Shown piece by piece: positions 53,032-62,503 of a stretch of 64,000 bases of DNA (position 1 is its first letter; the number at the start of each line of letters is the position of its first letter). The DNA is from Stackebrandtia albiflava. Lineage in GTDB: Bacteria; Actinomycetota; Actinomycetes; Mycobacteriales; Micromonosporaceae. The translations under genes were made by a program, and so were the position numbers. The notes under the pieces were generated by a model that did not search any database, was not told the origin of the DNA, and saw only the letters and a list, made by a program, of their open reading frames with translations. The stretch is from positions 1,240,001 to 1,304,000 of the forward strand of contig NZ_VLLL01000006.1 in assembly GCF_007994225.1 (NCBI RefSeq), written 5' to 3'.

Positions 53032-54219
53032 TCAGGCACGCGCCCCCGTGACGGCGCGCCGGCCGGCTTCCGTCGTCCGTCGCCTGCGTGACGGGATTCC
53101 GAAGGTGGGGTGCCGCAGGCTGAACACGGTGCCCTTGAGGATGGCGGCCTTGACCACGGCGGCGGTCCGGCCGCGCAACGCCCACCGCCGTGGTGTCGCG
53201 TCGCCGTCGACCAGCTGGAAGAGGCCGTCCCGGCGCCCGATGCTGATGTGGTTGCCGTAGTAGGCGAGCGGGGACTTCGGGGCGGGGCTGCCGGTCAGTT
53301 CCGACAGGATCGCGGCGGTTGCCCGCCGGCTCGTGAATCCCGCGGTGGCGCAGGACATCGGCAGTGGGCGGCCGTTGTCTCCCACTGCGAGGGCGCCGTC
53401 GCCGATTCCGAAGACCTTCGGATGCGACACCGAGCGCATGTCACGGTCCACTGTGATCAGGCCGTCGTCGTCCACCGCCAGGCCGGAGTCGGCGGCGAGC
53501 GGGTGGACCGCGAACCCGGCCGCCCATACCGTCGCGTCGGCGGCGAAACCGGTGTCCCCGGCGAACACGCGGTTCTCGGTCACCCTCGTCACGGTGGTGT
53601 GTTCGTGGACGGTGACACCCAGCCGGTCACAGGCTCTCGACAGGTGGCGGCGCGCCGCCGGCCCCAGCCCGTCGCCCAGCCGTCCGCCCGTCACGACGGA
53701 GACCGACAGTCGTCTCCGGGACTCGGCGATCTCGGTGGCCGTCTCGATCGCGGTCAGGCCGCCGCCCACGACCACCACCGTCCCGCCGTCGCCGAGTCCG
53801 TCCAGGTGGGAGTGGAGCCGGAGCGCCGCCGGGCGGCTCGCGACGTGGAACGCGTGGTCGGCGACGCCCGGTACACCGTGGTCGGCGATGCCGCTGCCGA
53901 GCGCGAACACGAGCGTGTCGTATCCGATCCGGTCGTCGTCGCTCCCGTCGTGGACGGTCACCGTACGGTGCTCCGGGTCGATCGAGGTGACTCTTCCGAT
54001 GCGAAGCCGGACGCCGGTGCCCGCGAAGAGGCCGGCGAGCGGATGGCGTGGCAGATCCGCGCCGGCGGCGACCTGGTGGAGTCGCAACCGTTCGACGAAG
54101 TCGGGTTCGGCGTTGACGACGGTGACCGTGACGTCGTCGGGATGGAGGTGACGGGCGAGGTACCCGGCGGAGTAGGCCCCTGCGTAACCGGCGCCGAGGA
54201 CCAGGATGTGGTGCGGCAT
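53032..54219 (-). CDS. FAD-dependent NDH-2-like oxidoreductase
   Basis: 395 aa. FAD-binding GxGxxG in ILVLGAGYAGAYSAGYLARH, NAD-binding VVVVGGGLTAIETATEIAE, and a C-terminal FAD motif KVFGIGDGAL. It lacks an obvious C-terminal membrane anchor but ends in a basic tail (SRRRRTTEAGRRAV). ECF41 sigma factors typically control such genes. ATG 54219 follows AAGGAG; the long frame from 54246 is rejected. It probably oxidises NAD(P)H with quinone or a small acceptor. Confidence 0.9.
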   Translation of the reverse strand: MPHHILVLGAGYAGAYSAGYLARHLHPDDVTVTVVNAEPDFVERLRLHQVAAGADLPRHPLAGLFAGTGVRLRIGRVTSIDPEHRTVTVHDGSDDDRIGYDTLVFALGSGIADHGVPGVADHAFHVASRPAALRLHSHLDGLGDGGTVVVVGGGLTAIETATEIAESRRRLSVSVVTGGRLGDGLGPAARRHLSRACDRLGVTVHEHTTVTRVTENRVFAGDTGFAADATVWAAGFAVHPLAADSGLAVDDDGLITVDRDMRSVSHPKVFGIGDGALAVGDNGRPLPMSCATAGFTSRRATAAILSELTGSPAPKSPLAYYGNHISIGRRDGLFQLVDGDATPRRWALRGRTAAVVKAAILKGTVFSLRHPTFGIPSRRRRTTEAGRRAVTGARA

Positions 54220-54645
54220 TGTCTCGCTCCTTCGAGTCGCTTGCACCCTGAACGAGACGGCGGCCCGATTCCTGACAGTCGAGCCGAGTGACGTGCGTCA
54301 CGGTCTCCGGCGTCGGGGTGGGTGCGCACGGGCCGGCCGTGCGGACGCCGTCCGTTCGAGGGACCGGAACCTGTTGCGGGGCCTTGTATCCTGTGTGTCG
54401 AAGCCGGTACACGACTGTCCATTCAGCGCCACCGGGGTCCACGGCGCACCTCGGATGCGGTGGCGCACGGCCCGGTCGCCGCTCACGGGCGCGATCATTC
54501 GTCCACAAGTCACGAATCAGCGATACGACGTCCGGCGGAACCGAACGGCACACCGGTCGCATCCCGCCTCGACATACGCCTGAATCCCGCCTACGGTCCG
54601 TCGGCACCTCGACGGCAGGCGGTCAACGTAGAACGGAGCCACATC
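54220..54645. promoter_or_regulatory. Divergent intergenic region with a perfect palindrome
   Basis: 426 bp between the oxidoreductase and the T7SS-like cassette. The perfect palindrome GTGACG-TG-CGTCAC (54288-54301) lies 69 bp upstream of the oxidoreductase start. I did not find a good ECF41 promoter (TGTCACA, 16 bp, CGTC) by eye. No other gene seen. Confidence 0.45.
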
Positions 54646-55062
54646 ATGAGTGACGAGATGCAGGGGACCGTGTTCGGCGGTCCGTTGGAGCGGCTGAGGC
54701 AATGCGCCCGGATAGACCTTCCTCGAATGGCCGACGAGTACGCGGAGGTCCGCAACGGTTGCGAGACCAGTAAGAGCGCGGATTCGGCGCTCGAAAGGGA
54801 CGCGTACTTCGGTGCCAAGGCGCTGAAGGACCCGTGGGTTCAGTTGCGAGACCTCATCTGGGGCGCGGCCGGTGAGACCGGGGCGAACCTCTGGGCACTC
54901 TCCGTGGGACTGGACCAGGCGGTCTCCGATTTCGCCGAGCAGGACACCGCCGCGGGGGCCGAGATGGAGAGGCACCGCCTCGACCTGCAGGGGGACTACG
55001 ACCCGGGTAACGACGAGTGGAGGGGCGGCTACGACGACGGTGACTACCCCGGCAAACCCTGA
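54646..55062 (+). CDS. WXG100/EspC-like small protein (gene 1 of a four-gene cassette)
   Basis: 138 aa, helical. The middle segment VQLRDLIWGAAGETGANLWA contains W-x-x-x-G/WG near a turn, and GLDQAVSDFAEQDTAAGAEM is the typical C-terminal helix of ESX targets with an acidic YxxxD/E-like site. An acidic tail with DYDPGNDEW and YDDGDYPG follows. ATG with CGGAGCC about 7 nt upstream. Together with gene 2 it looks like a type VII secretion substrate pair. Confidence 0.6.
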   Translation: MSDEMQGTVFGGPLERLRQCARIDLPRMADEYAEVRNGCETSKSADSALERDAYFGAKALKDPWVQLRDLIWGAAGETGANLWALSVGLDQAVSDFAEQDTAAGAEMERHRLDLQGDYDPGNDEWRGGYDDGDYPGKP

Positions 55063-55097
55063 CCGCCGCAAGACCGATCCCCTTTGGAGTGATACTC

Positions 55098-56156
55098 GTG
55101 AGTGAGTTCCCAGGCAACCTGGAATCCGCGATCACGTCCCTCGTCAACACCCTCGTCAACAAGATGATCCAGGCGGAGGAGGACAGCGACAGTCTGGAGG
55201 AGTTCCAGCGGTTGATGGCCGAGGCGGGATTCCCCGGCGGCGTCAACGACGTCAACATCCGCAACTACGCGAACCAGAAGGCGGAGGAGATCTGGGGACC
55301 CTTCAAGGAGTTGCCGCAGGTCTCGTCCTTCGACGCCCCCATCGACGCGATCAAGGGCGCGAAGGACCGCATCACCAACACGGGAGTCACGGATCTGGAG
55401 TCCGCCGAGAACTTCAGTATCAACGCGCTGATCCCCGGATACATGGAGTCGTTCGAGACCAACCAGCGGGGTTGGCGGGGCTACACGGTCGACGCGATCC
55501 GCAGCGACTACCTGAACCGTTGGGGCGGAATGACGTTCCTGCAGGCGAACACGTTGGCGCTGCTCCAGATCCTCCTGGAGGCGTACAGGCGACAGGTCGA
55601 GGAGGCCCAGAAGGACGTGGTGCGGCTCGTCACCGCGGCCGAGGAGGTCATCGCGTCGTTCGACCCGGGTTCGTTGTGCGGTGGCGCGGACTCGCGTGCC
55701 GACAAGTTCAACATCGCCATCGGTGTCGCCACCGTGGTCTCGGCCGCCGCCGGTGTGGCGTCGTTCGGCACCACGTCCATCGCCGCCGCGATGGCGGTGG
55801 GCATGACGGGCTGGGGGAAGGACAAGTTCGCCTACGAGGAGAAGAGCAACGAGTTCAACATAGACGGCGACTCGGTGACGGCGATCTGGCAGAGCATCAT
55901 CACCAGCACGGAGGAACTCCGGAAGGAGTACGAGGACTCCGAGGCGCAACTCGCGGACATGGCCACCGAGTTCTACAACGGAATCGAAGGCGGCACGGTA
56001 CGCACCGGCAAGGACGCATACGGCGGCAAGGTGGAGATCGCCGCCACGACACTGATCACCTGCGGTCCCCTGCCGTCCACAGGCGACGTGGACCGGCCGC
56101 TCAACGGCGCGGACAACCCGGATCCCGCCCACACCCCGGACCGCACTCCCAACTAG
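55098..56156 (+). CDS. Helical protein with hydrophobic hairpin (gene 2 of the cassette)
   Basis: 352 aa. Helical N-terminus (SLVNTLVNKMIQAEEDSDSLEE...), a long helical middle part (LALLQILLEAYRRQVEEAQK...), then a Gly/Ala-rich hydrophobic hairpin (IAIGVATVVSAAAGVASFG, then IAAAMAVGMTGWGKDKF) and a coiled coil (ITSTEELRKEYEDSEAQLAD). The hydrophobic hairpin flanked by helices resembles secreted pore-forming or ESX-type effectors. No enzyme domain is seen. GTG with GGAG 8 nt upstream. Confidence 0.6.
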   Translation: MSEFPGNLESAITSLVNTLVNKMIQAEEDSDSLEEFQRLMAEAGFPGGVNDVNIRNYANQKAEEIWGPFKELPQVSSFDAPIDAIKGAKDRITNTGVTDLESAENFSINALIPGYMESFETNQRGWRGYTVDAIRSDYLNRWGGMTFLQANTLALLQILLEAYRRQVEEAQKDVVRLVTAAEEVIASFDPGSLCGGADSRADKFNIAIGVATVVSAAAGVASFGTTSIAAAMAVGMTGWGKDKFAYEEKSNEFNIDGDSVTAIWQSIITSTEELRKEYEDSEAQLADMATEFYNGIEGGTVRTGKDAYGGKVEIAATTLITCGPLPSTGDVDRPLNGADNPDPAHTPDRTPN

Positions 56157-56209
56157 GAGACGCCCGGCGACCACAGTCACACGCGCCACCGGCAGGAAGG
56201 GGCTTCTCG

Positions 56210-56749
56210 ATGGGAGACGTCACCGACGACCTGAAGGACATCACCGTCACCGTCACCTCACCGGACGGCCGTATCGAGGGGCACATGCGAGGGCTCCGAT
56301 CGGTGTCGTTCCGTTTCCGGTTCAACGACTACGAGAACTACTACCGGCACGGGGACGTCGCCGTACTGGAACACCAGCTCGCCAGGGGCGCGACACTGCT
56401 GGCGACCACCTACATCAAGAACCGTCAGGAGGTGATGAGGCGTCACGGGTTCACACCCTTCTCGTCATCGAGACAACCGACGACCCGTCGCCACCGCGAG
56501 TACCTGGAGAAGGGGGCCGAGCTGAAGGCGACGGGTGGCTCGGCCGGTGGAGAGATCAGGGCCAGGACACGCGCCATGCGGGACTTCAAGGTGAAGATCG
56601 ACCCGGTGGTGTTCCGCAGGTGCGACCAGGCGGAGTTCCTGCAACTCGCGAACGCCGCGATGGTCGGCCTCCGCAAGGACTACGATCAGGCGTTGAAGTC
56701 GTTGCGTCACACGCTATACCTCAAGTACAGGGACCAACCGAATTGGTAG
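56210..56749 (+). CDS. Hypothetical protein (gene 3 of the cassette)
   Basis: 179 aa. A short beta-rich N-terminus (DITVTVTSPDGRIEGHMRGL) suits the common actinobacterial arrangement of a YbaB-like or ESX-chaperone-like start; a basic helical C-terminus follows (MVGLRKDYDQALKSLRHTLY). Not assigned. ATG with AGGAAGG 9 nt upstream; its last codons overlap the start of gene 4. Confidence 0.5.
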   Translation: MGDVTDDLKDITVTVTSPDGRIEGHMRGLRSVSFRFRFNDYENYYRHGDVAVLEHQLARGATLLATTYIKNRQEVMRRHGFTPFSSSRQPTTRRHREYLEKGAELKATGGSAGGEIRARTRAMRDFKVKIDPVVFRRCDQAEFLQLANAAMVGLRKDYDQALKSLRHTLYLKYRDQPNW

Positions 56750-57612
56750 CCGACAAGCCCCGCCGCACACCGTCCCGGCGCGCCCTGATCATCGGTGCGG
56801 CCGGTGTCGCCGGTGTCGCCGCGGCGGGCGTCGTCTTCGGCGAGTGGGCGGGACCGTCGCTGGGCCTGTTCGGTGGCGACGCCTCACCCTCGGAGGACGC
56901 CTCCACGTCACCCGGCGACGAGGTCGTCGCCGACGACCTCGTCGAGGGCGTCGAACTCGTGGACAGCGGTTTCAGTCGGCAACCGCCACGTGCCGGCCGG
57001 GACACGCCCCTGTTGGGTGTGGGCGCGAGACTGCGCAACACGACCGACGCGGCGCTGTGGGTGTCGGCGGTGTACATACCCGTGGACGCCGAAGGCCGGG
57101 CGCTTCAGGACGGCGACGGCACCGGGCGGGCCTCCTTCGGATACGGCGAGATCCCCGTTCCGCCGTCCACGGAGCTCGACTCGGTCGGCATCGGCCTGCT
57201 GGAGGAGACCGCGTTGCCCACCGAGCGGATCGGCGGCGTGGCGGTCCAGCTCCACCGCCTCGACTTCGAGGCGAAGTACCGGTCCGGAGCCCGGATCGTC
57301 CCCGCGACACCGTCCTCACTCGACCACCACTCCGGTGACGGCCCCGGCGTGGACCTCGTGACCTTCGAGGCCGACAATCCCGGTCCGGAAGTCCGTCACG
57401 CCGACTACATGGTGCACTTCCGCGACGCCGACGGCGGCACCATCGGTGGTTGGTATGCCGACCGGGCACGGTGGAACGGACTGGAGAAGCGACTGCCGGA
57501 AGGCGAGACGGAGGTGTATCCGACCGGTACGAGTTCTCACACCCTGCCCGTCTGGTTGCCACCGGGACTCACACCGCGGCACGTGGACATGTACCTGTGG
57601 GAACGCCCCTGA
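56743..57612 (+). CDS. Tat-exported protein (gene 4 of the cassette)
   Basis: 289 aa. A twin-Arg signal (RRTPSRRALIIGAAGVAGVA) and Ser/Asp-rich spacer lead to a beta-rich exported domain (LLGVGARLRNTTDAALWVSA). TTG 56743 overlaps the gene 3 stop by 7 bp, so translation is coupled. No enzymatic motif. It may assemble with the other cassette products at the cell surface. Confidence 0.6.
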   Translation: MVADKPRRTPSRRALIIGAAGVAGVAAAGVVFGEWAGPSLGLFGGDASPSEDASTSPGDEVVADDLVEGVELVDSGFSRQPPRAGRDTPLLGVGARLRNTTDAALWVSAVYIPVDAEGRALQDGDGTGRASFGYGEIPVPPSTELDSVGIGLLEETALPTERIGGVAVQLHRLDFEAKYRSGARIVPATPSSLDHHSGDGPGVDLVTFEADNPGPEVRHADYMVHFRDADGGTIGGWYADRARWNGLEKRLPEGETEVYPTGTSSHTLPVWLPPGLTPRHVDMYLWERP

Positions 57613-57703
57613 GCGAGGTGTGGCGGCGGGGACACCGCACCACCGTGTGAGTGGCCGCGACACCGTGCGCACGACGGCCGGTCGGCGCCAGGCGTGGGGC
57701 GTT

Positions 57704-58198
57704 CTAGAGCGAGATCCAGCAGAACAGGGACTCGTCGTGGTCGCGGGCCTCTTCGGCGAACGCGACGAACACGGCGAGCCAGCCGGCGAGCTCTTCGGGG
57801 ACCGAACCCTCCAGGTCCTCCAGGCGGGCCCACCGCTCGCACCATCCGAGGAGGTCGGCCGCCCGCAGATCCGCGAACAGGTCACGGATCCCGTCCGGAA
57901 GCTCCTCCACCCACGGCCCCTCGTGCTCTGACAGGGTCTCCTTCCAGGTGTCCTCGGTCCCCGGTTCCGGGAACGGCCATATCAGCCGACTGTCGAGTGT
58001 GGCCGGTGTCCACTCGGTGTCCCGGATCAGGGCCACCAGGGTGCCCAGCACCACGCCGGGGTCGATGCCCTTGGCGTCTACCCCGGGAAACACCGGTGGA
58101 CCGCCGCCGGACGGGTACAGCGGGCTTCCCCGGTCCACGGCCAGCCGCTTCAGGACCGTGTCGGTGTCGGGCGCGCGGAAGTAGTCGTACAGGGGCAT
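57704..58198 (-). CDS. Hypothetical acidic protein convergent to the cassette
   Basis: 164 aa, strongly acidic: MPLYDYFRAPDTDTVLKRLA, VDAKGIDPGVVLGTLVALIR, WARLEDLEGSVPEELAGWLA. The ATG at 58198 has GGAGA 5 nt upstream, so the longer frame is rejected. Small acidic Trp-rich proteins of this kind often act as immunity proteins, but nothing proves that here. Confidence 0.65.
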   Translation of the reverse strand: MPLYDYFRAPDTDTVLKRLAVDRGSPLYPSGGGPPVFPGVDAKGIDPGVVLGTLVALIRDTEWTPATLDSRLIWPFPEPGTEDTWKETLSEHEGPWVEELPDGIRDLFADLRAADLLGWCERWARLEDLEGSVPEELAGWLAVFVAFAEEARDHDESLFCWISL

Positions 58199-58290
58199 CG
58201 GGTCTCCGGGGATCGTGAGTGGCCGTGACCATATCCGGCCCCTGCGACACCGGTCCCGGGCACCGGCGGGGTACCCGGGACCGGTGTCGG

Positions 58291-60123
58291 TCACGGCTCC
58301 ACGATGAGGAAGTCGGGGTCACCCGGATCCAGTACCGAGGTCAACCGTTCCAGGACCGACGTGTCACCGTCCATGGTCATGCCCGCCGACCGGGCGGCCG
58401 CCATGTCACCGGTGGCGAGTCCACCCAGCGCGGTGCGCGGCACCGTCACCGTCAGCCCGGAGTCGCCGTCACCGTCGCGCACGTAACTGAACACGCCGTT
58501 CCGCAGTGTGGTGCGGAACCGGGCGTCGTGGTCGGGGAAGACCCACGCGATCGCGAGGTCGAGGTCCCACGCCTTCGGCCCGTCGATCTTGACGGCGAGC
58601 GCGTCGAAGAACATCTCCGGCGGCAACTGGTTGAGCATGTCGGGCGAGCTCGACACCGTCGGCGTGCCGAACGGACCGTTGCGCAGTTCCCTCGCCCCCG
58701 ACAGGTAGCAGTTGCGCCAGGTGCCGTTCTCGCTGCCGAAACCGAGCCGCTCCAACACGTCCGCCAACAGGCCGCGCGCCTCCCGGTGTCCCGGTTCGGC
58801 GAAGACGACGTGGTCGAGCACCTGCGCCGCCCACCGCAGGTCGCCCGCCTCGACGGACTCGCGAGCCTTGCCGACCACCGCGTCGGCACCGCCCATGAAC
58901 TCGACGTAGCGGGCGGCGGCCTCCTCCGGCGGGTGCTGCCACAACCGGGCCGGATTGCCGTCGTACCAACCCATGTAACGCTGGTAGATCGCCTTGACGT
59001 TGTGGCTGACCGAACCGTAGTAGCCGTGGGTGTGCCACGCGCGCCGCAGCGCCGGCGGCAGTTCGATCATCTCGGCGATCTCGATGCCGGTGTATCCCCG
59101 GTTCAACAGCCGCAACGTCTGGTCGTGCTGGTAGGCGTACAGGTCCCGTTGCAGGCCCATGTACTCCCGTACCTCCGCGGCGCCCCAGGTCGGCCAGTGA
59201 TGGGAGGCGAACACGACGTCGGCCCGGTCGGCGAACAACTCGATCGCCTCGGTGAGGTAGCGCGCCCACGCGTGCGGGTCACGCACCAGCGCGCCGCGCA
59301 GTGTCAGCAGGTTGTGCAGCGTGTGCGTGGTGTTCTCCGCCATGCACAACGCCCGCCTGTCCGGGAACAGGAAGTGCATCTCGGCGGGCGCCTCGGAGCC
59401 CGGCGCCATCTGGAACTCCATGCGGACCCCGTCCACCGTGAGTTCCTGCCCGGTGCGCGATATGTCCACGGTGGGCGGTATCAGGCTCACCGTCCCGGTG
59501 GAGGTGGTCTGCCCCAGGCCGGAGCCGACCCCGCCGCGCGGGTCGCGTGCCAACACCGCGCCGTACATGTACCCGGCGCGGCGCGCCATCGCGATCCCGG
59601 CGTAGACGTTCTCGGAGATCGCGTGCGTGACGAACCCCTCCGGCGCGATCACCGGGACCCGCCCGGCGTCGACGTCCTCCTGCGAGACGACCCCCTTGAC
59701 GCCACCGAAGTGGTCCACGTGGCTGTGCGTGTAGATCACACCGGTCACCGGCCGGTCGCCGCGATGCGACCGGTAGAGGTCCAGTGCCGCCCGCGCGGTC
59801 TCCACCGAGATCAACGGGTCGATGACGATGACGCCCGTGTCGCCCTCCACGAAGGAGATGTTGGAGAGGTCCAGCCCGCGTACCTGGTAGATGCCCTCGA
59901 CGACCTCGTACAGGCCCTGCTTGGCCACCAGCGACGACTGCCGCCACAGGCTCGGGTGGACCGTCTCGGGGGCCTCACCGGTCAGGAACGCGTACGAGTC
60001 GTTGTCCCAGACGACGGTGCCGTCGTCGTCGTGGACGACGCCCGGGTCCAGCGTCGCCAACAGGCCCCGGTCCGCGTCGGTGAAGTCGCGCCGGTCTTCG
60101 TACGGGAATCCCGCGTCGGTCAT
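58291..60123 (-). CDS. Linear alkylsulfatase (SdsA1/Pisa1-like)
   Basis: 610 aa. An N-terminal MBL-fold with the zinc motif HSHVDHFGG and further ligands in AENTTHTLHN and SHHWPTW. A dimerisation helix bundle follows, then a C-terminal SCP2-like domain (NQLPPEMFFDALAVKIDGPK). These enzymes hydrolyse alkyl sulfates such as SDS. ATG 60123 is preferred because a G-rich ribosome site lies 6 nt upstream. No signal peptide, unlike some secreted homologues. Confidence 0.94.
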   Translation of the reverse strand: MTDAGFPYEDRRDFTDADRGLLATLDPGVVHDDDGTVVWDNDSYAFLTGEAPETVHPSLWRQSSLVAKQGLYEVVEGIYQVRGLDLSNISFVEGDTGVIVIDPLISVETARAALDLYRSHRGDRPVTGVIYTHSHVDHFGGVKGVVSQEDVDAGRVPVIAPEGFVTHAISENVYAGIAMARRAGYMYGAVLARDPRGGVGSGLGQTTSTGTVSLIPPTVDISRTGQELTVDGVRMEFQMAPGSEAPAEMHFLFPDRRALCMAENTTHTLHNLLTLRGALVRDPHAWARYLTEAIELFADRADVVFASHHWPTWGAAEVREYMGLQRDLYAYQHDQTLRLLNRGYTGIEIAEMIELPPALRRAWHTHGYYGSVSHNVKAIYQRYMGWYDGNPARLWQHPPEEAAARYVEFMGGADAVVGKARESVEAGDLRWAAQVLDHVVFAEPGHREARGLLADVLERLGFGSENGTWRNCYLSGARELRNGPFGTPTVSSSPDMLNQLPPEMFFDALAVKIDGPKAWDLDLAIAWVFPDHDARFRTTLRNGVFSYVRDGDGDSGLTVTVPRTALGGLATGDMAAARSAGMTMDGDTSVLERLTSVLDPGDPDFLIVEP

Positions 60124-60290
60124 GTCGCCCCCCAAAGACTGATGTGCCCACCGGTCGTGCCCGGTGCCTCACGTCAGGGTATGTAGATCCGCGCCGCCGT
60201 CATGGACTTCGCACCGCCGTCCGCGCGCCGCGCCGAAACCACCACCCGGCCGGGCCGTCGCGCCTACCATCCAGGTCACGGGGGTGGGCG

Positions 60291-61578
60291 ATGGGGGAGA
60301 CGCCGTTGACGCACGGCGAACGCGCCGAACTGGCGGAACTCCGTGCCCGCCACGCCGCGACCCGCCCGGCGCGGCGCCGGTGGCGCTGGATCCTCGCGGT
60401 GCCGCTGTTCGTGCTGGCGGCACTGCTGACGGTGACGGTCGGTGGTCGCGGTGTTCGCCCGCAACGAGGTACTCGACACCGACCGCTACCTGGAGAACGT
60501 CGCGCCCCTGGCCCACGACCCGGCCGTGCAGGCGGCCGTCGTCGACCGCGTGACCACGGCGGTCACCGAGCGCCTCGACGTGGCGGCACTCACCGCCGAC
60601 GCACTGGACGCGATCGAGTCGCCGCGGCTGCGCGACCGGCTCGACGCCCTGGCGAGCCCGCTGGCGTCCTCGGTCGAGTCCTTCATCCGCGACCAGGTCG
60701 AGGAGCTGGTCCACGGTGACCGGTTCCCGCAACTGTGGACGAACCTGAACCGTGAGGCGCACGAGGGCGTCACGGCACTGCTCACCGGCCGGCAGCCCGA
60801 ATCGTTGACCGTTCACGACGGCACGATCTTCCTCGACTTGGGGCCGGTCGTGGCGGAGGCGAGGGACCGGCTCGTCGCCCGCGGCTTCGGCCCCGCGGCG
60901 GCGCTGCCGGACGTGTCGGCGGAGCTGCCGCTGACCGACGCCGCCCCCGTCGCGCGCGCCAGGAACGTCGCCGCCGCGCTGGACCTGGCGGCCTGGCTGC
61001 TGCCGGCCGCCGCCGTCGTGCTGTTCGCCGTGGCGCTGCTGACCGCACCGGACCGTCGCCGTGGCCTGCTGACCGGCGCGCTGTGCGTCGCCGTGGGCGC
61101 CGCGCTGTTGTGGGCGGCGCTCACCGTGGCCAGGACGGCGTTCCTCAACCGGTTGCCCGAGACCGTGCGGTCGCCGCAGGCCGCCGCGGCGATCTACGAC
61201 ACCACGACCCGGTTCCTGGTCGCCGCCGCCCAGACCTTGACCGTCCTGTTCCTGATCGTGGCGCTCGTATGCGTACTGGCGGGTCCGGGCCGCGTCGTGA
61301 CGGCCCTGCGGCGGTCGGCCGCGCGGGGTTGTGCCGCGATCGCGCGGGGAATCACCCTGACGGGGGTTCCGGCCGGTCCGGTACCGGGATTCCTTCGCGT
61401 CCACCACGCCGCCGTGCTCACCGGCGTCGTCGCCGCCGCGGTGGTGTGGCTGGTCCTGTGGCGCCACCCCGGCGTGACCGGGGTACTGGTCGTCGCGGCG
61501 GTGACGGCGGTGGTGGTGGTCGTCGTAGAGGTCGTGGCGAGGGTCGGACAAGCCCCACCCGCCGACACCGGCACCTGA
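60291..61578 (+). pseudogene. Multi-TM membrane protein interrupted by a single-base frameshift
   Basis: The first 50 codons (frame of ATG 60291) encode a helical N-terminus and a basic TM start ending ILAVPLFVLAALLTVTV. The continuation, VVAVFARNEVLDTDRYLENV and 370 further residues with several TM helices, lies in the +1 frame. Skipping one G near 60441 joins them into one protein of about 429 aa, the usual architecture of this actinobacterial family (N-terminal TM, extracytoplasmic region with LDTDRY, C-terminal TMs). It is therefore a real frameshift, a sequencing error, or programmed shifting. Confidence 0.75.
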
Positions 61579-61626
61579 ACGCCACACGCCCGGCGATCGC
61601 CGTGGCCCGGAACGAGGGAGGACGTT

Positions 61627-62301
61627 GTGGGAACCGTCATCGGGGAGCTGCTGCCGTTGGCGGTGGCGGTCGCGATCAGTCCCATCCCGGTCATCGCGGT
61701 CATCCTCATGTTGCTGGCACCCGAGGCCACCGCCACCGGTGCCGGATTCTGCGTCGGATGGGTCGCCGGGATCGTGGCCGCGACCGTCCTGTTCACCGTC
61801 CTGACGGCGGTCCTCGACCTCGGAGGCGCGGGCGGATCGTCCACCGTGGTGGCGTGGGTGAAGCTGGCCCTGGGCGTGCTGCTCCTGGCGCTGAGCGTCC
61901 GGCAGTGGCGATCACGGCCGGGACCGGGCGAGGAACCGGTGACACCGGGCTGGATGCGGGCGGTCGACCGGTTCACGCCGCCGAAGGCGTTCGGGCTGGG
62001 CTTCGCGTTGGCGGCGGTCAACCCGAAGAACCTCGCCATGTGCGTCAGCGCCGGCGCCACCATCGGAACCGCGTCGTCGACCGCCGGAGCCTCCGCCGTC
62101 GCGGTCGCGGTGTTCACCCTCGTCGCGGCGGCCACCGTCGCCGGCCCGGTGCTCGGCTACGCGGTCGCCGCCGACCGGTTGCGGGGCGCGCTCGACCGGC
62201 TCAAGGTGTGGTTGTCGGCCAACAACGCGGCCGTCATGAGTGTCCTGCTGCTGGTGATCGGGGCGGTACTGCTGGGCAAGGGCATCGGCGGCCTCGCCTG
62301 A
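61627..62301 (+). CDS. GAP-family (Sap-like) membrane protein
   Basis: 224 aa with six TM helices. LLPLAVAVAISPIPVIAVIL and PPKAFGLGFALAAVNPKNLA match the GAP/Sap (sulfolipid-addressing) family, LysE-like transporters of glycolipids. GTG 61627, with AGGGAGGA just upstream. No glycolipid synthesis genes adjoin, although a glycosyltransferase follows at 62504. Confidence 0.85.
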   Translation: MGTVIGELLPLAVAVAISPIPVIAVILMLLAPEATATGAGFCVGWVAGIVAATVLFTVLTAVLDLGGAGGSSTVVAWVKLALGVLLLALSVRQWRSRPGPGEEPVTPGWMRAVDRFTPPKAFGLGFALAAVNPKNLAMCVSAGATIGTASSTAGASAVAVAVFTLVAAATVAGPVLGYAVAADRLRGALDRLKVWLSANNAAVMSVLLLVIGAVLLGKGIGGLA

Positions 62302-62503
62302 CCCCGGCGGGTCTCGTGGCGGATGCGCGGCCGGGTGCCGTATGTCGTCTGTGGACGACGACCCGGGCGGGGCGTCTTCGTTCCCGCCACTTCAACATAT
62401 GTACCACGCGCCGTGCCCGACGCGACACCGGGGGTGTTTCGGCAGCGTACGCATGGTGCAGAATCTCCGGTCACGAGACAGACGACAGGACCGGAGGCGC
62501 GGG

